NCBI RefSeq assembly: GCF_040655075.1
Contig: NZ_JBFAJC010000041.1
Span: forward strand, 35,420 to 99,419
Source: Actinoallomurus sp040655075
GTDB taxonomy: Bacteria; Actinomycetota; Actinomycetes; Streptosporangiales; Streptosporangiaceae
Length of the DNA: 64,000 nt
Reading direction: 5' to 3'
This document shows, piece after piece, positions 25,129-33,846 of this stretch. Below the pieces are notes generated by a model. The model was not told the origin of the DNA. It searched no databases and saw only the letters and a list, made by a program, of their open reading frames with translations. Within the stretch, counting starts at the first letter, position 1, and each line of letters begins with the position of its first letter. The position numbers were made by a program, and so were the translations under genes.

Positions 25129-27657
25129 ATGTCCGAAGGAGTGTACGGCGGCGGGGGGACGGACCCGTTCGAGGAGTTCCTGGCCCGATTCTTCGGAGCG
25201 GGCATGCCGAAACAGCCCGCGAACCGCGTGAACATCGCGCGCTTCATGACCGAAGGCGCCCGCGAACTCGTGCGCGACGCCGCCGTCAAGGCGGGCGAAT
25301 GGGGCAGCCCCGACCTGGACACCGACCATCTGCTGTGGGCCGCGACCCGCCAGGACGTGACGCGGCACCTGCTGGCCCGCGCCGGCGCCGACCCGGAGGC
25401 GCTCGAACGCCAGGTCGAACAGGAAGTACGCCGCGGCCCGGCCCGTCAGACCTCCGCGCCGCTCACCCCCTCGGCCAAGCGCGCGCTGCTGGACGCCCAC
25501 CAGGTCTCCCGCGCCATGGGGTCCTCCTATATCGGCCCGGAGCACATCCTGTTCGCGCTCGCGGTCAACCCCGAGTCGCCGGCCGGACGGCTGCTGCACG
25601 GCGCGCGGATCACGCCGGAGTCGCTGCAGTCGGCGGTGAGCGGCGGCCCGCTGAGCGGCGGCCCGCCCGCCGGCGGCGCCGGGCGGCCCCCGTCCGACAC
25701 GCCGACGCTGGACGAGTTCGGGCGCGACCTCAGCGCGATGGCCGCCGAGGGGAAGATCGACCCGGTCGTGGGCCGCGACGAGGAGATCGAGCAGACGATC
25801 GAGGTGCTGTCCCGGCGGACGAAGAACAACCCCGTCCTGATCGGCGACCCCGGGGTGGGCAAGACCGCCATCGTCGAGGGCATCGCCCAGCGCATCGCCG
25901 ACGGCGAGGTCCCCGAGACCGTCCGGGGGAAGCGGCTGATCCAGCTGGACCTGGCCGGGCTGGTGGCCGGCACCCGCTACCGGGGCGACTTCGAGGAGCG
26001 GCTGAAGAAGGTCGTCGACGAGATCAGTGCGCACGGCGACGAGCTCGTCGTGTTCATCGACGAGATCCACACGATGGTGACGGCCGGCGGCGCCGAGGGC
26101 GGCATGACCGCCGGGAACATGCTCAAACCCGCCCTGGCCCGCGGCGAGCTGCACGTCATCGGCGCGACGACCGTCGACGAGTACCGCAAGAACATCGAGA
26201 AGGACGCCGCGCTCGAACGCCGCTTCCAGCCGATCCTGGTGCCCGAGCCGAACCCCGAGGACACCGTTGGGATCCTCTGCGGGCTGCGCGATCGGTACGA
26301 GGCCCACCACCAGGTCCGGTTCACCGACGAGGCGCTGGTCGCGGCGGTCGACCTGTCGAGCCGCTACCTCACCGACCGGTTCCTGCCGGACAAGGCGATC
26401 GACCTGATCGACCAGGCCGGCGCCCGCGTCCGGCTGCGCACCAAGACGCCCGGCCGCGACGTACGGCGGCTCGAGGAGGAGCTGGACCAGCGCCGCCGCG
26501 AGAAGGACCAGGCCGTCGCCGACGAGAAGTACGAGAAGGCCGCCGCGCTCCGTGACGAGATCGCCGAGCTCGAGCGGCACGTCGCCACCTCGGCCGGTGG
26601 CGGGGGCACCGGCTCGGTGCCCGAGGTCACCCCCGAGGACATCGCCGAGGTCGTCTCGCGGATCACCGGGATCCCCGTCGCGCAGCTCACCGTGGAGGAG
26701 CGCGAGCGCCTCATCCGGCTGGAGGAGCACCTGCACCAGCGGGTGGTGGGCCAGGACGAGGCGGTCGCCGCGGTCGCCGAGGCGGTACGCCGGTCCCGCG
26801 CCGGGCTCGGCGACCCGAACCGGCCGATCGGCAGCTTCCTGTTCCTCGGGCCGACCGGCGTGGGCAAGACCGAACTGGCCCGCGCGCTGGCCGAGGCGCT
26901 GTTCGGCAGCCAGGACCGCATGGTGCGCTTCGACATGAGCGAGTTCCAGGAACGGCACACGGTCAGCCGCCTGATGGGCGCGCCTCCCGGCTACGTCGGG
27001 TACGAGGAGGCCGGCCAGCTCACCGAGGCCGTGCACCGCCGCCCGTACTCCGTCGTTCTGCTCGACGAGATCGAGAAGGCGCACCCGGACGTCTTCAACG
27101 TCCTGCTGCAGTTGCTCGACGACGGGCGGCTCACCGACGCGCAGGGCCGTACGGTCGACTTCCGCCACACCGTCATCATCATGACCAGCAACCTCGGCTC
27201 CGAGATGATCGGCACCGGCGGGCTCTCCACCGGCTTCTCCGAGGGCCGGGACGGGGAGGACGCGTCACTGCGCGACCGGGTCATGCGGCGGCTGCGGGAG
27301 GCGTTCCGGCCGGAGTTCCTGAACCGCATCGACGAGATCATCGTCTTCCGCCGCCTCGACGCCGAGCAGCTGCGGCAGATCACCGACCTGCTGCTGGACG
27401 AGACCCGGCGTCGTCTGCGCGCCCAGGACCTGTCGATCGAGTTCACGAAGGAGGCGGTGGACTGGCTGGCGCGGCGCGGCTACCAGCCGGAGTTCGGGGC
27501 ACGGCCGCTGCGGCGCACGATCCAGCGGGAGGTCGACAACCGCCTGTCCAGCCTGCTGCTCGGCGGCCGGCTCAACCCGGGCGACGAGGTACGGGTGATC
27601 GTCCACGATGACCGGATCGACTTCGAGATCACGAACACGCGGAGCGGATCGTCCTGA
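25129..27657 (+). CDS. ClpC-type AAA+ unfoldase
   Basis: 842 residues. Two Clp-N repeats (about 35-175), AAA domain 1 with Walker A 'GDPGVGKTA' and Walker B 'VVFIDEIH' (about 215-460), a short UVR-like middle segment 'EKYEKAAALRDEIAELE' (about 465-485), and AAA domain 2 with 'GPTGVGKTE' and 'VLLDEIEKAH' (about 540-830). The N-terminus carries a Gly-rich extension 'MSEGVYGGGGTDPFEEFLARFFG' region not present in housekeeping ClpC1, so this is a second, Clp2-type ATPase, perhaps stress-linked. A 'STGF' tripeptide in the second AAA domain could be the ClpP-docking loop. Ribosome site GGAGG lies 6-10 nt upstream. Confidence 0.85.
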   Translation: MSEGVYGGGGTDPFEEFLARFFGAGMPKQPANRVNIARFMTEGARELVRDAAVKAGEWGSPDLDTDHLLWAATRQDVTRHLLARAGADPEALERQVEQEVRRGPARQTSAPLTPSAKRALLDAHQVSRAMGSSYIGPEHILFALAVNPESPAGRLLHGARITPESLQSAVSGGPLSGGPPAGGAGRPPSDTPTLDEFGRDLSAMAAEGKIDPVVGRDEEIEQTIEVLSRRTKNNPVLIGDPGVGKTAIVEGIAQRIADGEVPETVRGKRLIQLDLAGLVAGTRYRGDFEERLKKVVDEISAHGDELVVFIDEIHTMVTAGGAEGGMTAGNMLKPALARGELHVIGATTVDEYRKNIEKDAALERRFQPILVPEPNPEDTVGILCGLRDRYEAHHQVRFTDEALVAAVDLSSRYLTDRFLPDKAIDLIDQAGARVRLRTKTPGRDVRRLEEELDQRRREKDQAVADEKYEKAAALRDEIAELERHVATSAGGGGTGSVPEVTPEDIAEVVSRITGIPVAQLTVEERERLIRLEEHLHQRVVGQDEAVAAVAEAVRRSRAGLGDPNRPIGSFLFLGPTGVGKTELARALAEALFGSQDRMVRFDMSEFQERHTVSRLMGAPPGYVGYEEAGQLTEAVHRRPYSVVLLDEIEKAHPDVFNVLLQLLDDGRLTDAQGRTVDFRHTVIIMTSNLGSEMIGTGGLSTGFSEGRDGEDASLRDRVMRRLREAFRPEFLNRIDEIIVFRRLDAEQLRQITDLLLDETRRRLRAQDLSIEFTKEAVDWLARRGYQPEFGARPLRRTIQREVDNRLSSLLLGGRLNPGDEVRVIVHDDRIDFEITNTRSGSS

Positions 27658-27678
27658 CGGGCGCCGCGTTCGGCCCGG

Positions 27679-28603
27679 TCACTCCCGGTGGGATGCCGCC
27701 GGGCCGCAGGCGGCGGCCCGTTCGAGGAGCACCGCGCGCTCGCGATCGTTGCGGGTGAGCGACGCCGCGCGCTCGAACTCGGCACGGGCCTCGTCGCGCC
27801 GGCCGAGCCGCTCCAGGAGGTCACCGCGCACGCTCGGCAGCAGGTGGTACCCCTTCAACGCCGGCTCCCCGATCAGCCCCTCGACGATCTCCAGGCCGCG
27901 GTCGGGGCCGTGCGCCATCGCGACCGCGACGGCGCGGTTCAGCTCCACCACCGGGGACGGCGCGACCTTTCCCAGCGCCTCGTACAGGGTGGCGATGCGC
28001 ACCCAGTCCGTGTCCTCCGCCGTCTGCGCCTGGGCGTGGCAGGCGGCGATCGCGGCCTGCAGCACGTACGGGCCGAATCCCGAGCCGATCTCCTCCGCCC
28101 GCAGGAGCGCCGCGAAGCCACGGCGGATGAGCAGGCGGTCCCACCGCGCGCGGTCCTGATCCAGGAGCGGGATCGGCTCCCCGGCCGGTCCGACCCGCGC
28201 GGTCAGGCGTGAGGCCTGAATCTCCATCAGGGCGACGAGACCGTGGATCTCCGGCTCCTTGGGCATGAGCTCGGCCAGGACCCGGCCGAGCCGCAGGGCC
28301 TCCTGGCAGAGCGCGGGCCGCGTCCAGTCGTCGCCGGCCGTCGCGGAGTAGCCCTCGTTGAAGATCAGGTAGAGGACCTCCAGGACGGAGGACAGGCGAG
28401 CGGCCCGCTCGTCCTCCGGCGGCACCTCGAACGGGACCTTCTTCGCGGCGAGGGTCCGCTTCGCCCGGACGATCCGCTGGGCGACGGTCGCCTCGGGGAC
28501 GAGGAACGCCCGGGCGATCTCGTCCGTCGTCAGCCCGCCCAGCAGCCGGAGCGTGAGCGCCGCCTGCGCCTCCGTGGAAAGGGGAGAGAGAGCGCCGGAT
28601 GGC
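27679..28603 (-). pseudogene. ECF42 sigma factor, C-terminal part (broken by TnpB element)
   Basis: The frame encodes region 4 ('TEAQAALTLRLLGGLTTDEIARAFLVPEATVAQRI' region) and the long TPR-like C-terminal extension ('EVLYLIFNEGYSA', 'AIAACHAQAQTAEDTDW') that marks ECF42 (DUF6596) sigma factors. Region 2 is absent: the frame runs into the end of the TnpB element at about 28605. A 10-nt insertion after the 'CHPALS' codons (about 28578-28600) also shifts the frame. The missing N-terminal piece is found at 29890-29964 on the other side of the element. About 70 residues between the two parts are gone altogether. Confidence 0.8.
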
Positions 28604-28605
28604 AG

Positions 28606-28660
28606 GAGTTGACGTCCTCCCCCGCCTGAAGCTGAAGGCGGGGGATTCCAACCGGCTCTA
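28606..28660 (-). ncRNA. Predicted omega/reRNA 3' end of TnpB element
   Basis: The right end after tnpB forms a hairpin (stem 28619-28627 with 28636-28644, 8-nt loop), as in TnpB guide RNAs that overlap the 3' end of the gene and finish at the element border. The guide would then be read from flanking DNA beginning near 28605 on the minus strand, that is the broken sigma gene. The extent is inferred by analogy with known TnpB systems. Confidence 0.5.
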
Positions 28661-29857
28661 CCCGGAGGTGAGAACAGGTTGAGGTTCGCGGTTCATAGCC
28701 CCGCCTGGTGGCTGGAGGGCTCCCCGCGCTGTCACCGTCCGCCCGACGGCGATGTCTCTGATGTTCTTGGCCGCGTTCACATCCGCATGATCGGTATGCC
28801 CGCAGGCGCGACAGCGAAAGACCGCTTGGCTCTCACGATTCTCCGCTGCGCAGTGCCCACAGGCATGACAGATCTGAGACGTGTACGCGGGGTTGACCTT
28901 TTCCACCCGGCCCCGCGCCTTGTCCTCCAGGCGCGTCACCAAAAGGCCCCCGCCGGCCTCGTGGATGGAGCGGTTGAGACCGGCCTTGGCCCGCACGTTC
29001 GTCCCCGGTGCGGCGCTCGTGCCGCGCGCGGACCGCACCATGTTCTTGATCTTCAGGTCCTCGACCCGGACGACGTCGAAATCGGCGGCAAGGCGGGTGG
29101 AGGTCTTTTCAGCCCAATCCTTGCGCCGGTCGGTCTGGCGGGCCTTGATCCGGGCGATCGCCGTCTTGACTCCCTTGCGGCGGTTCGATCCCGGCTTTGC
29201 GCGCGCCAGCTGCCGCTGCAGACGCAGCAGGCGTTCGCCCTCGGTCTCACGGAGGCCGGGCACGGACAACCGCTCACCAGTGGACAGCGCGGCCGAGACG
29301 ACCACGCCACGGTCTACGCCGACGACCTCGCCGGTACCGGGCCCGTTGATCGGTGGCGGAATAACCGCGAACGCGACATGCCAGCGACCTGCATGATCCC
29401 GGTTCACCCGGAAAGACTTGGTCTCCTCCGGGATCTGACGGGACCAGCGGAACCGGACCCAGCCGACCTTCGGGATCCACACCTCACCGACCTTGCGGGA
29501 CAGGCGGCGCACGTCCCAGTGCCGGCCACGACTCCCGACGATCCGGAACCCCTCGTGCACGCCCGCCTTACGCCAGGTCGGCCGGCCATGCGTCCCGGCG
29601 AAAAAGCCCGCCATGGCTTGGGCGAAGTCCCGCAATGCCTGCTGCTGCACCGTCTGAGACCCCGCCGCCAGCCAATCGAACGCCTTCCTGGCTTCGGTCA
29701 ACTGGCGGGACTGCTCGCCATAGCCCGGCGCGCCAGCTCGGCCCGGCCGCCAGTGCTGATGCTGCTCAACGGCGAGATTCCACACATATCGGGCCTGCGA
29801 ACAGTGCTCCAGCAGCGCCTGCTCTTGGGCGGGCGTGGGCGCAAGCCGGAACCGCAT
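28658..29857 (-). CDS. tnpB: TnpB, RNA-guided DNA endonuclease
   Basis: 399 residues, apparently complete. The N-terminal wedge/REC part starts 'MRFRLAPTPAQEQALLEHC'. The RuvC-like nuclease residues are the Asp in 'VVGVDRGV' (about 185), the Glu in 'VRVEDLKI' (about 268) and the Asp in 'DHADVNAAKNI' (about 357). The zinc ribbon is CHAC...CRAC (about 332-352). TnpB uses a right-end-derived RNA to cut DNA beside a short TAM, which keeps the element in the population. All active residues are present, so it should be able to cut. No ribosome binding site stands out before ATG 29857. Confidence 0.88.
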   Translation of the reverse strand: MRFRLAPTPAQEQALLEHCSQARYVWNLAVEQHQHWRPGRAGAPGYGEQSRQLTEARKAFDWLAAGSQTVQQQALRDFAQAMAGFFAGTHGRPTWRKAGVHEGFRIVGSRGRHWDVRRLSRKVGEVWIPKVGWVRFRWSRQIPEETKSFRVNRDHAGRWHVAFAVIPPPINGPGTGEVVGVDRGVVVSAALSTGERLSVPGLRETEGERLLRLQRQLARAKPGSNRRKGVKTAIARIKARQTDRRKDWAEKTSTRLAADFDVVRVEDLKIKNMVRSARGTSAAPGTNVRAKAGLNRSIHEAGGGLLVTRLEDKARGRVEKVNPAYTSQICHACGHCAAENRESQAVFRCRACGHTDHADVNAAKNIRDIAVGRTVTARGALQPPGGAMNREPQPVLTSG

Positions 29858-29889
29858 GCCCGCACACTAACCACCACCACCGACAGTCT

Positions 29890-29964
29890 GACGCCTGACT
29901 CCGGCCACTGCTCTAGGGCGGCGACGAGAGCGTCCCGCGCGAGTTCCTCGGCCACGCCGACCTG
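29890..29964 (-). pseudogene. ECF42 sigma factor, fragment of region 2
   Basis: About 25 codons, 'VGVAEELARDALVAALEQWPESGV', are the start of sigma region 2 of the ECF42 family. The fragment is cut on one side by the TnpB element and on the other by a deletion joint to a YCII gene piece in a different frame at about 29964. Confidence 0.75.
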
Positions 29965-30082
29965 TAGGTGCCGTGCAGGTTGAGCCCGCCGGTCGCCAGC
30001 AGCATCTCGTCGATGAACTCGCCCATCTCAGCGAAGAGCTTCTCGTCCGGCGGGCCGCCCGCGTCGCCGCCCCCGTACGACC
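29965..30082 (-). pseudogene. YCII-domain protein fragment
   Basis: The frame 'YGGGDAGGPPDEKLFAEMGEF' region followed by 'LLATGGLNLHGTY' is the N-terminal third of a YCII-related protein, lacking its first residues and its whole C-terminal half. Such proteins usually stand next to ECF42 sigma genes. The right edge at about 30082 abuts the start-less DoxX gene on the opposite strand. Confidence 0.7.
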
Positions 30083-30463
30083 GGAAAGGGCGCGGCGACC
30101 ATCGCGCTGTGGACGATCCAGATCCTGCTGGCCGCGTTCCTGCTGATCGCCTCGGCCGCACCGAAGTTCGCCGGCCAGCGGGACGCGGTCGAGACGTTCG
30201 CGAAGATCGGCTGGGGCCAGTGGTTCCGCTACGTCACCGGCACCGTCGAGGCCGCCGGCGCCATCGGCCTGCTCATCCCCCGCCTCGCCGCCTGGGCCGC
30301 GCTCGGCCTCATCGGTCTCATGATCGGCGCGATCCTGACGCAGGTGCTCGTCCTGCAGCCGGCGTGGGCGCTGCTCCCGGTGGTGTTCGGCGTGGCGTTC
30401 GCCGTGATCGCCCGGGTGCGGATGCCGCAGGCCGTTCCCCTGACCGCCGTGTTCCGGCGCTGA
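30083..30463 (+). pseudogene. DoxX family membrane protein, 5' end missing
   Basis: The frame from about 30083 encodes 'IALWTIQILLAAFLLIASAAPKF' region, then 'GWGQWFRYVTGTVEAAGAIGLLIP' and two more hydrophobic segments, a normal four-helix DoxX protein of about 120 residues up to TGA 30463. No ATG, GTG or TTG exists in frame between the preceding stop (30014-30016) and the body of the protein, so the start codon has been lost at the joint with the YCII fragment. Probably not translated. Confidence 0.75.
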
Positions 30464-30479
30464 GGCGACGGTCCCCTGT

Positions 30480-30525
30480 GCCGGGGGCCGGGCGGACGTT
30501 CTGGAGCGTCTGGCCGGCCCCCGGC
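30480..30525. terminator. Bidirectional terminator
   Basis: A 12-bp perfect stem GCCGGGGGCCGG / CCGGCCCCCGGC with a 22-nt loop between the convergent doxX remnant and the whiB-like gene. Confidence 0.7.
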
Positions 30526-30533
30526 GTCGACGG

Positions 30534-30788
30534 CTATCTCATCCCCGAGTGCGATCTGCCCTTGGCTCGCATGAGCCGGCGTTCGTCCTCGTCGGCCCCA
30601 CCCCAGATCCCGTACCGCTGGGCGGTCTCCAGCGAATAGTGCAGGCAGTCGGCGCGCACCGGGCACCGTCCGCAGACGGTGCGCGCCTCGGCCACCTGGT
30701 CCGGGGTGAGATTGCCGATCGGGAAGAACAGCTCCGGGTCGGCCTTCTGGCATTCTGCGTGGTTCATCCACGCGACGTCCAAGAGCAT
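30534..30788 (-). CDS. WhiB-family [4Fe-4S] transcription factor
   Basis: 84 residues. The four cluster Cys are in 'HAEC' (about 11) and 'VCGRCPVRADC' (about 41, 44, 50), followed by the 'GIWGG' beta-turn and a basic 'RRLMRAKGR' DNA-contact tail. WhiB-like proteins bind the vegetative sigma factor region 4 and sense redox or nitric oxide. ATG 30788 gives the usual length; longer starts upstream would add an atypical leader. It stands alone on the minus strand. Which WhiB subclass it belongs to cannot be decided here. Confidence 0.85.
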   Translation of the reverse strand: MLLDVAWMNHAECQKADPELFFPIGNLTPDQVAEARTVCGRCPVRADCLHYSLETAQRYGIWGGADEDERRLMRAKGRSHSGMR

Positions 30789-30940
30789 CGAGATGGTCCC
30801 AACGAGATTGGGTCTGGTCGGTATCCCGGTCGCTGCCTGACCGAGAACGCCCTCCTTCCCCGCACACCTGACCCCATGCACCCCCAGAACATCGAGTAAG
30901 GCATCTGTCACTGAACGGATAGAGGCCACGCACGGCGCGG

Positions 30941-31306
30941 TCAGCAGGTCGAGTGGAACAGGCCGCCGACGGCCTCCGTCTCGGCCAGCCGGTTGTAGAG
31001 CCGTACGGCCTCGGTCGTCTCCTCCACGTGTACCCGCACTCCACCGTCCTCCAGGAGCTTCACGGTCTCGGGCATGACGTTCAGCCGGAGTTCCATCCCC
31101 CTGCTCAGCACCACGGTCGTGCAGCCCCGCTCAAGGAACTCCCGCACCTCGTCGGGTCGGATGCCCGGTTCGTGGCTGGTTCCATGCTCGGACCAGTCCC
31201 AGGCCCGCCCGCCGCCGGGATACAGCCGGAAGTCCTTGCCGGGCCGCAGTCCCTCGACTTCCATCCGGCCCCAGGAGATCTGGGTGATCCGCGGCGCTCT
31301 GTCCAT
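30941..31306 (-). CDS. Mth938-like domain protein
   Basis: 121 residues matching the Mth938/NDUFAF3-like fold: 'ITQISWGRMEVEGL' at the N-terminus, 'DFRLYPGGGRAWDW', 'VREFLERGCTTVVLSRGMELRL' region and 'RLYNRLAETEAVGGLFHSTC' at the end. Bacterial members have no proven activity. GGAGG lies 6-7 nt before ATG 31306. The gene is back to back with the DUF5914 gene of the carotenoid cluster and need not be related to it. Confidence 0.75.
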   Translation of the reverse strand: MDRAPRITQISWGRMEVEGLRPGKDFRLYPGGGRAWDWSEHGTSHEPGIRPDEVREFLERGCTTVVLSRGMELRLNVMPETVKLLEDGGVRVHVEETTEAVRLYNRLAETEAVGGLFHSTC

Positions 31307-31404
31307 CGAAGTTCCTCCCTGCCGATCGGTCCCTTCAGTGTGGCCCGGCCGTCGTCTCCGGTTCGGGCGGGGCCGGGACGGGGAGAACGCCGGAGGGGGC
31401 ACGG

Positions 31405-32412
31405 GTGGCGGACCGCGATGACCAGATACGACGGCCGGCGCGGTGGCCGGTACGGTCACGGCCGCGCGTGCGCTGGGCGGAGCAGGAGCCGACCGTCGGC
31501 GACGCCGATCCGGCGCTGATCGCGGCGGCGCTGAAGCGGGCGCAGGCGCGGCCCGCCGGGAACTGGTTCGCGGTGGCCGCGAGCCGCGACGTACGGGCCG
31601 ACGGCCCGGCCGGGCTCCGTGTCCTCGGCAGGGAGCTGGTGCTCTGGCGGGGCAGGTCGGGTGCGGTGGCGGCCGGTCCGGGAGCGTGCCCGCATCTGGG
31701 GGCGCCGCTGGCCGGTGGGCGGGTGGTGTGCGGGGACCTGGTGTGCCGGTGGCACGGCCTTCGGCTGCCCCCGGATGGCGGGTCGGGCTGGCGGCCACTG
31801 CCCTGCCACGACGACGGCGTCCTGGTCTGGGTCCGGCTCGACCAGGCCGGTGAGGAACCGCTGCCACGGCCGGTCCTGCCGGCCCGGCCGTGCCCGGCGC
31901 GCGGCGTCGCCGCGGTGATCCGGGCGGTCGGGGTCTGTGAGCCCGAGGACGTGGTCGCCAACCGGCTCGACCCGTGGCACGGCGCCTGGTTCCACCCGTA
32001 CTCCTTCGCCCGGCTGCGCGTTGTCCAGGCCCCGCCCGCCGACGCCGGGGACGCGGACGACCGGTTCCTGGTGGAGGTGACGTACCGGGTCGGACCGCGC
32101 CTCGGCGTGCCGGTGCTGGCGGAGTTCACCAGCCCGGATCTTCGGACGGTGGTGATGCGCATCGTCGACGGGGAGGGCGCCGGCAGCGTGGTGGAGACGC
32201 ACGCCACCCCGCTGGGGCCCGGCCGCGACGGCCGCCCTCGTACCGCGGTGATCGAGGCGGCGATCGCCACCTCGGACCGTCCCGGGTTCGCGGTCGCGCG
32301 GCTGGCGTCCCCGATGCTGCGGCCGATGATGCGGCGCGCGGCGAGACGGCTGTGGCGCGACGACCTCGCCTACGCCGAACGCCGGTACGCCCTGCGCGCC
32401 GAACCGCCCTGA
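31405..32412 (+). CDS. DUF5914 Rieske protein of the carotenoid cluster
   Basis: 335 residues. A Rieske [2Fe-2S] site is formed by 'CPHLG' and 'CRWHG' (about 95-118). The C-terminal half is the DUF5914 domain ('ANRLDPWHGAWFHPYSFARLRV' region). DUF5914 proteins commonly accompany actinobacterial carotenoid genes and are thought to modify the end groups of the pigment, but the reaction is not established. GTG 31405 has GGAGGGGG about 6 nt upstream. It is transcribed opposite to the rest of the crt genes and separated from them by a TetR-SDR pair. Confidence 0.8.
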   Translation: MADRDDQIRRPARWPVRSRPRVRWAEQEPTVGDADPALIAAALKRAQARPAGNWFAVAASRDVRADGPAGLRVLGRELVLWRGRSGAVAAGPGACPHLGAPLAGGRVVCGDLVCRWHGLRLPPDGGSGWRPLPCHDDGVLVWVRLDQAGEEPLPRPVLPARPCPARGVAAVIRAVGVCEPEDVVANRLDPWHGAWFHPYSFARLRVVQAPPADAGDADDRFLVEVTYRVGPRLGVPVLAEFTSPDLRTVVMRIVDGEGAGSVVETHATPLGPGRDGRPRTAVIEAAIATSDRPGFAVARLASPMLRPMMRRAARRLWRDDLAYAERRYALRAEPP

Positions 32413-32432
32413 CGGGCGCGGTCACACAGCGG

Positions 32433-33209
32433 CTACGGGCGAAGTGAGCGGGCGTCCGCGATGACCGCGACGCCGGTACGTCCGCCGTCGACGTCGATGA
32501 CGGCTCCGTGGACGAAGGCCGCGTCGTCGGACGCGAGGTAGACGGCGGCGGCCGCGATCGCGTCGGGATGGCCCGATCGTCCGGCCGGGGTGCCGTGCAT
32601 CATCACCTCGGCGGGGGATTCTGCGGCGGGGGTCAGGATGACCCCTGGCGAGATGGCGTTGACCCGCACGCCTTGAGCGCCGAACTCCGACGCCCATGCG
32701 CGGGTGAGCGTTTCCATCGCGCCCTTCGTCGAGCTGTAGAGCGCGCCGACCGGGATGCCGAGGCGCGCGACCCAGGAGCCGAGGTTGATGATCACCCCGC
32801 CGCCGGCGCTGATCATCCCGGGGACGACGGCCTGGGTGAGGAAGAACGGGGCCTTGACGTTGACGCCGTAGACGCGGTCGAACGTCTCGTCATCGGTCGT
32901 CGGCGTCGTTCCCGGCGGGTAGATGCCGGCGTTGTTCACGAGGATGTCAATGCGTCCGCCCAACCGGTCGGTCGCCGCGTCGGCGAGTGCGCGACTGGCG
33001 GCCGCGGTGCCGTCAAGGTCGGCGCGGACGTAGTCCGCCCGTCCGCCCGCGTCGCGAACCCGGGAGACGACCGCCTCGCCCCGGACGTCGTCGCGCCCGG
33101 AGACGACGACGTGCGCCCCGGCCTCGGCGTACGCGAGGGCGATGGCGCGTCCGATGTTGCTGGTAGAGCCGGTGATGAGGGCTGTTCTGCCCTGAAGCCG
33201 TGGTGACAT
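32433..33209 (-). CDS. SDR family oxidoreductase
   Basis: 258 residues, classical short-chain dehydrogenase. Cofactor motif 'TGSTSNIGRA' (about 13-22), 'NNAG' (about 91-94), catalytic Ser and 'YSSTK' (about 160-164), and the C-terminal 'DVDGGRTGV'. It should reduce or oxidise a small carbonyl/alcohol substrate. It is 47 bp downstream of a TetR gene on the same strand, and both starts are preceded by a matching sequence block, so the TetR protein probably controls it. It splits the carotenoid cluster but shows no link to carotenoid chemistry. Confidence 0.85.
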   Translation of the reverse strand: MSPRLQGRTALITGSTSNIGRAIALAYAEAGAHVVVSGRDDVRGEAVVSRVRDAGGRADYVRADLDGTAAASRALADAATDRLGGRIDILVNNAGIYPPGTTPTTDDETFDRVYGVNVKAPFFLTQAVVPGMISAGGGVIINLGSWVARLGIPVGALYSSTKGAMETLTRAWASEFGAQGVRVNAISPGVILTPAAESPAEVMMHGTPAGRSGHPDAIAAAAVYLASDDAAFVHGAVIDVDGGRTGVAVIADARSLRP

Positions 33210-33215
33210 GACGGC

Positions 33216-33239
33216 GACGGTACGAACTATTTTCTGGAC
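33216..33239 (-). promoter_or_regulatory. Shared promoter/operator block before SDR gene
   Basis: On the minus strand GTCCAGAAAATAGT-N3-TACCGTC precedes the SDR start by 6 nt. The same block, GTCCAAATAGT-N2-TACCGTC, precedes the TetR start (33847-33866). The repeated occurrence suggests an operator or a leaderless-type promoter used by both genes. Confidence 0.55.
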
Positions 33240-33256
33240 CGGCAACTCCAATCTGC

Positions 33257-33841
33257 TCAGACACCTCGCAGGTGGTCGATGAGGGTGTCCAGCGTCGCCT
33301 CCAGATGTTCGGTGCTCCCCGTGGAGCGGAGTACCTGGACGCCGCCCTGGATGCCCGCGATGAAGGCCGCGGCGACCCTTTCGGCGTCGAGGCCACCGCG
33401 CACCAGGCCAGCGGCCTGCATGTCGGTGATTCCCCGCTCGACGTGGGTGTGCCACTGGGCAAGGAGGGTGGTGACCACTTCGGCCGCGCCGGGGGTGCTG
33501 CCGACCTGGCCCATCAACGCCCCCAGCGGACAGTTCCTCCCCTGTGCGCGGTAGCGCGCGACGACCGAGTCCCGCCAGCGTTTCCAGGCCGACCACGAAG
33601 AGAGGGCACCGAGGTGCGGCTGCTGGTCATCGAGAACACGGTCGGCCTCGTACCGTGCAACGGAGAGAAGAAGCTCTTCCTTGCCGTTCGGGAAGTAGTG
33701 GAAGATCTGGCTCTTGCTGGTGCCGGTGATGGCCCGGATGTCGTCGAGCGTCACACCTGCGGGGTCGTCGCTGCGCAGGTACGCCGCCGCGCCCTCGATG
33801 ATGCGCTGCCTGGTCGCCCGGCCCCTCGCGGTGAGTGCCAT
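33257..33841 (-). CDS. TetR family regulator
   Basis: 194 residues. HTH at about 10-55 ('RQRIIEGAAAYLRSDDPAGVTLDDIRAITGTSKSQIFHYF' region), then a C-terminal domain with 'NCPLGALMGQVG' typical of the TetR_C group that often controls a neighbouring SDR gene. ATG 33841 is preceded by the GTCCA/AATAGT/TACCGTC block and an inverted repeat TGGAC-N6-GTCCA (33862-33877), which overlaps the end of the crtU-like gene upstream. It probably represses itself and the SDR gene. Confidence 0.83.
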   Translation of the reverse strand: MALTARGRATRQRIIEGAAAYLRSDDPAGVTLDDIRAITGTSKSQIFHYFPNGKEELLLSVARYEADRVLDDQQPHLGALSSWSAWKRWRDSVVARYRAQGRNCPLGALMGQVGSTPGAAEVVTTLLAQWHTHVERGITDMQAAGLVRGGLDAERVAAAFIAGIQGGVQVLRSTGSTEHLEATLDTLIDHLRGV

Positions 33842-33846
33842 GGGTT

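Larger units (their letters stand above)
28606..29889 (-). mobile_element. IS200/IS605-group element carrying only tnpB
   Basis: A TnpB-only element lies between the two halves of the sigma gene. The right end has a stable hairpin CCCCCGCCT / AGGCGGGGG and the GACGTCAAC terminus often seen in this group; the left end falls near 'CAGACTGTCGG' just after the sigma codons for ESGV. No tnpA transposase gene is present, so it would need help in trans to move. Exact boundaries are estimates based on where the sigma reading frame stops and resumes. Confidence 0.75.
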
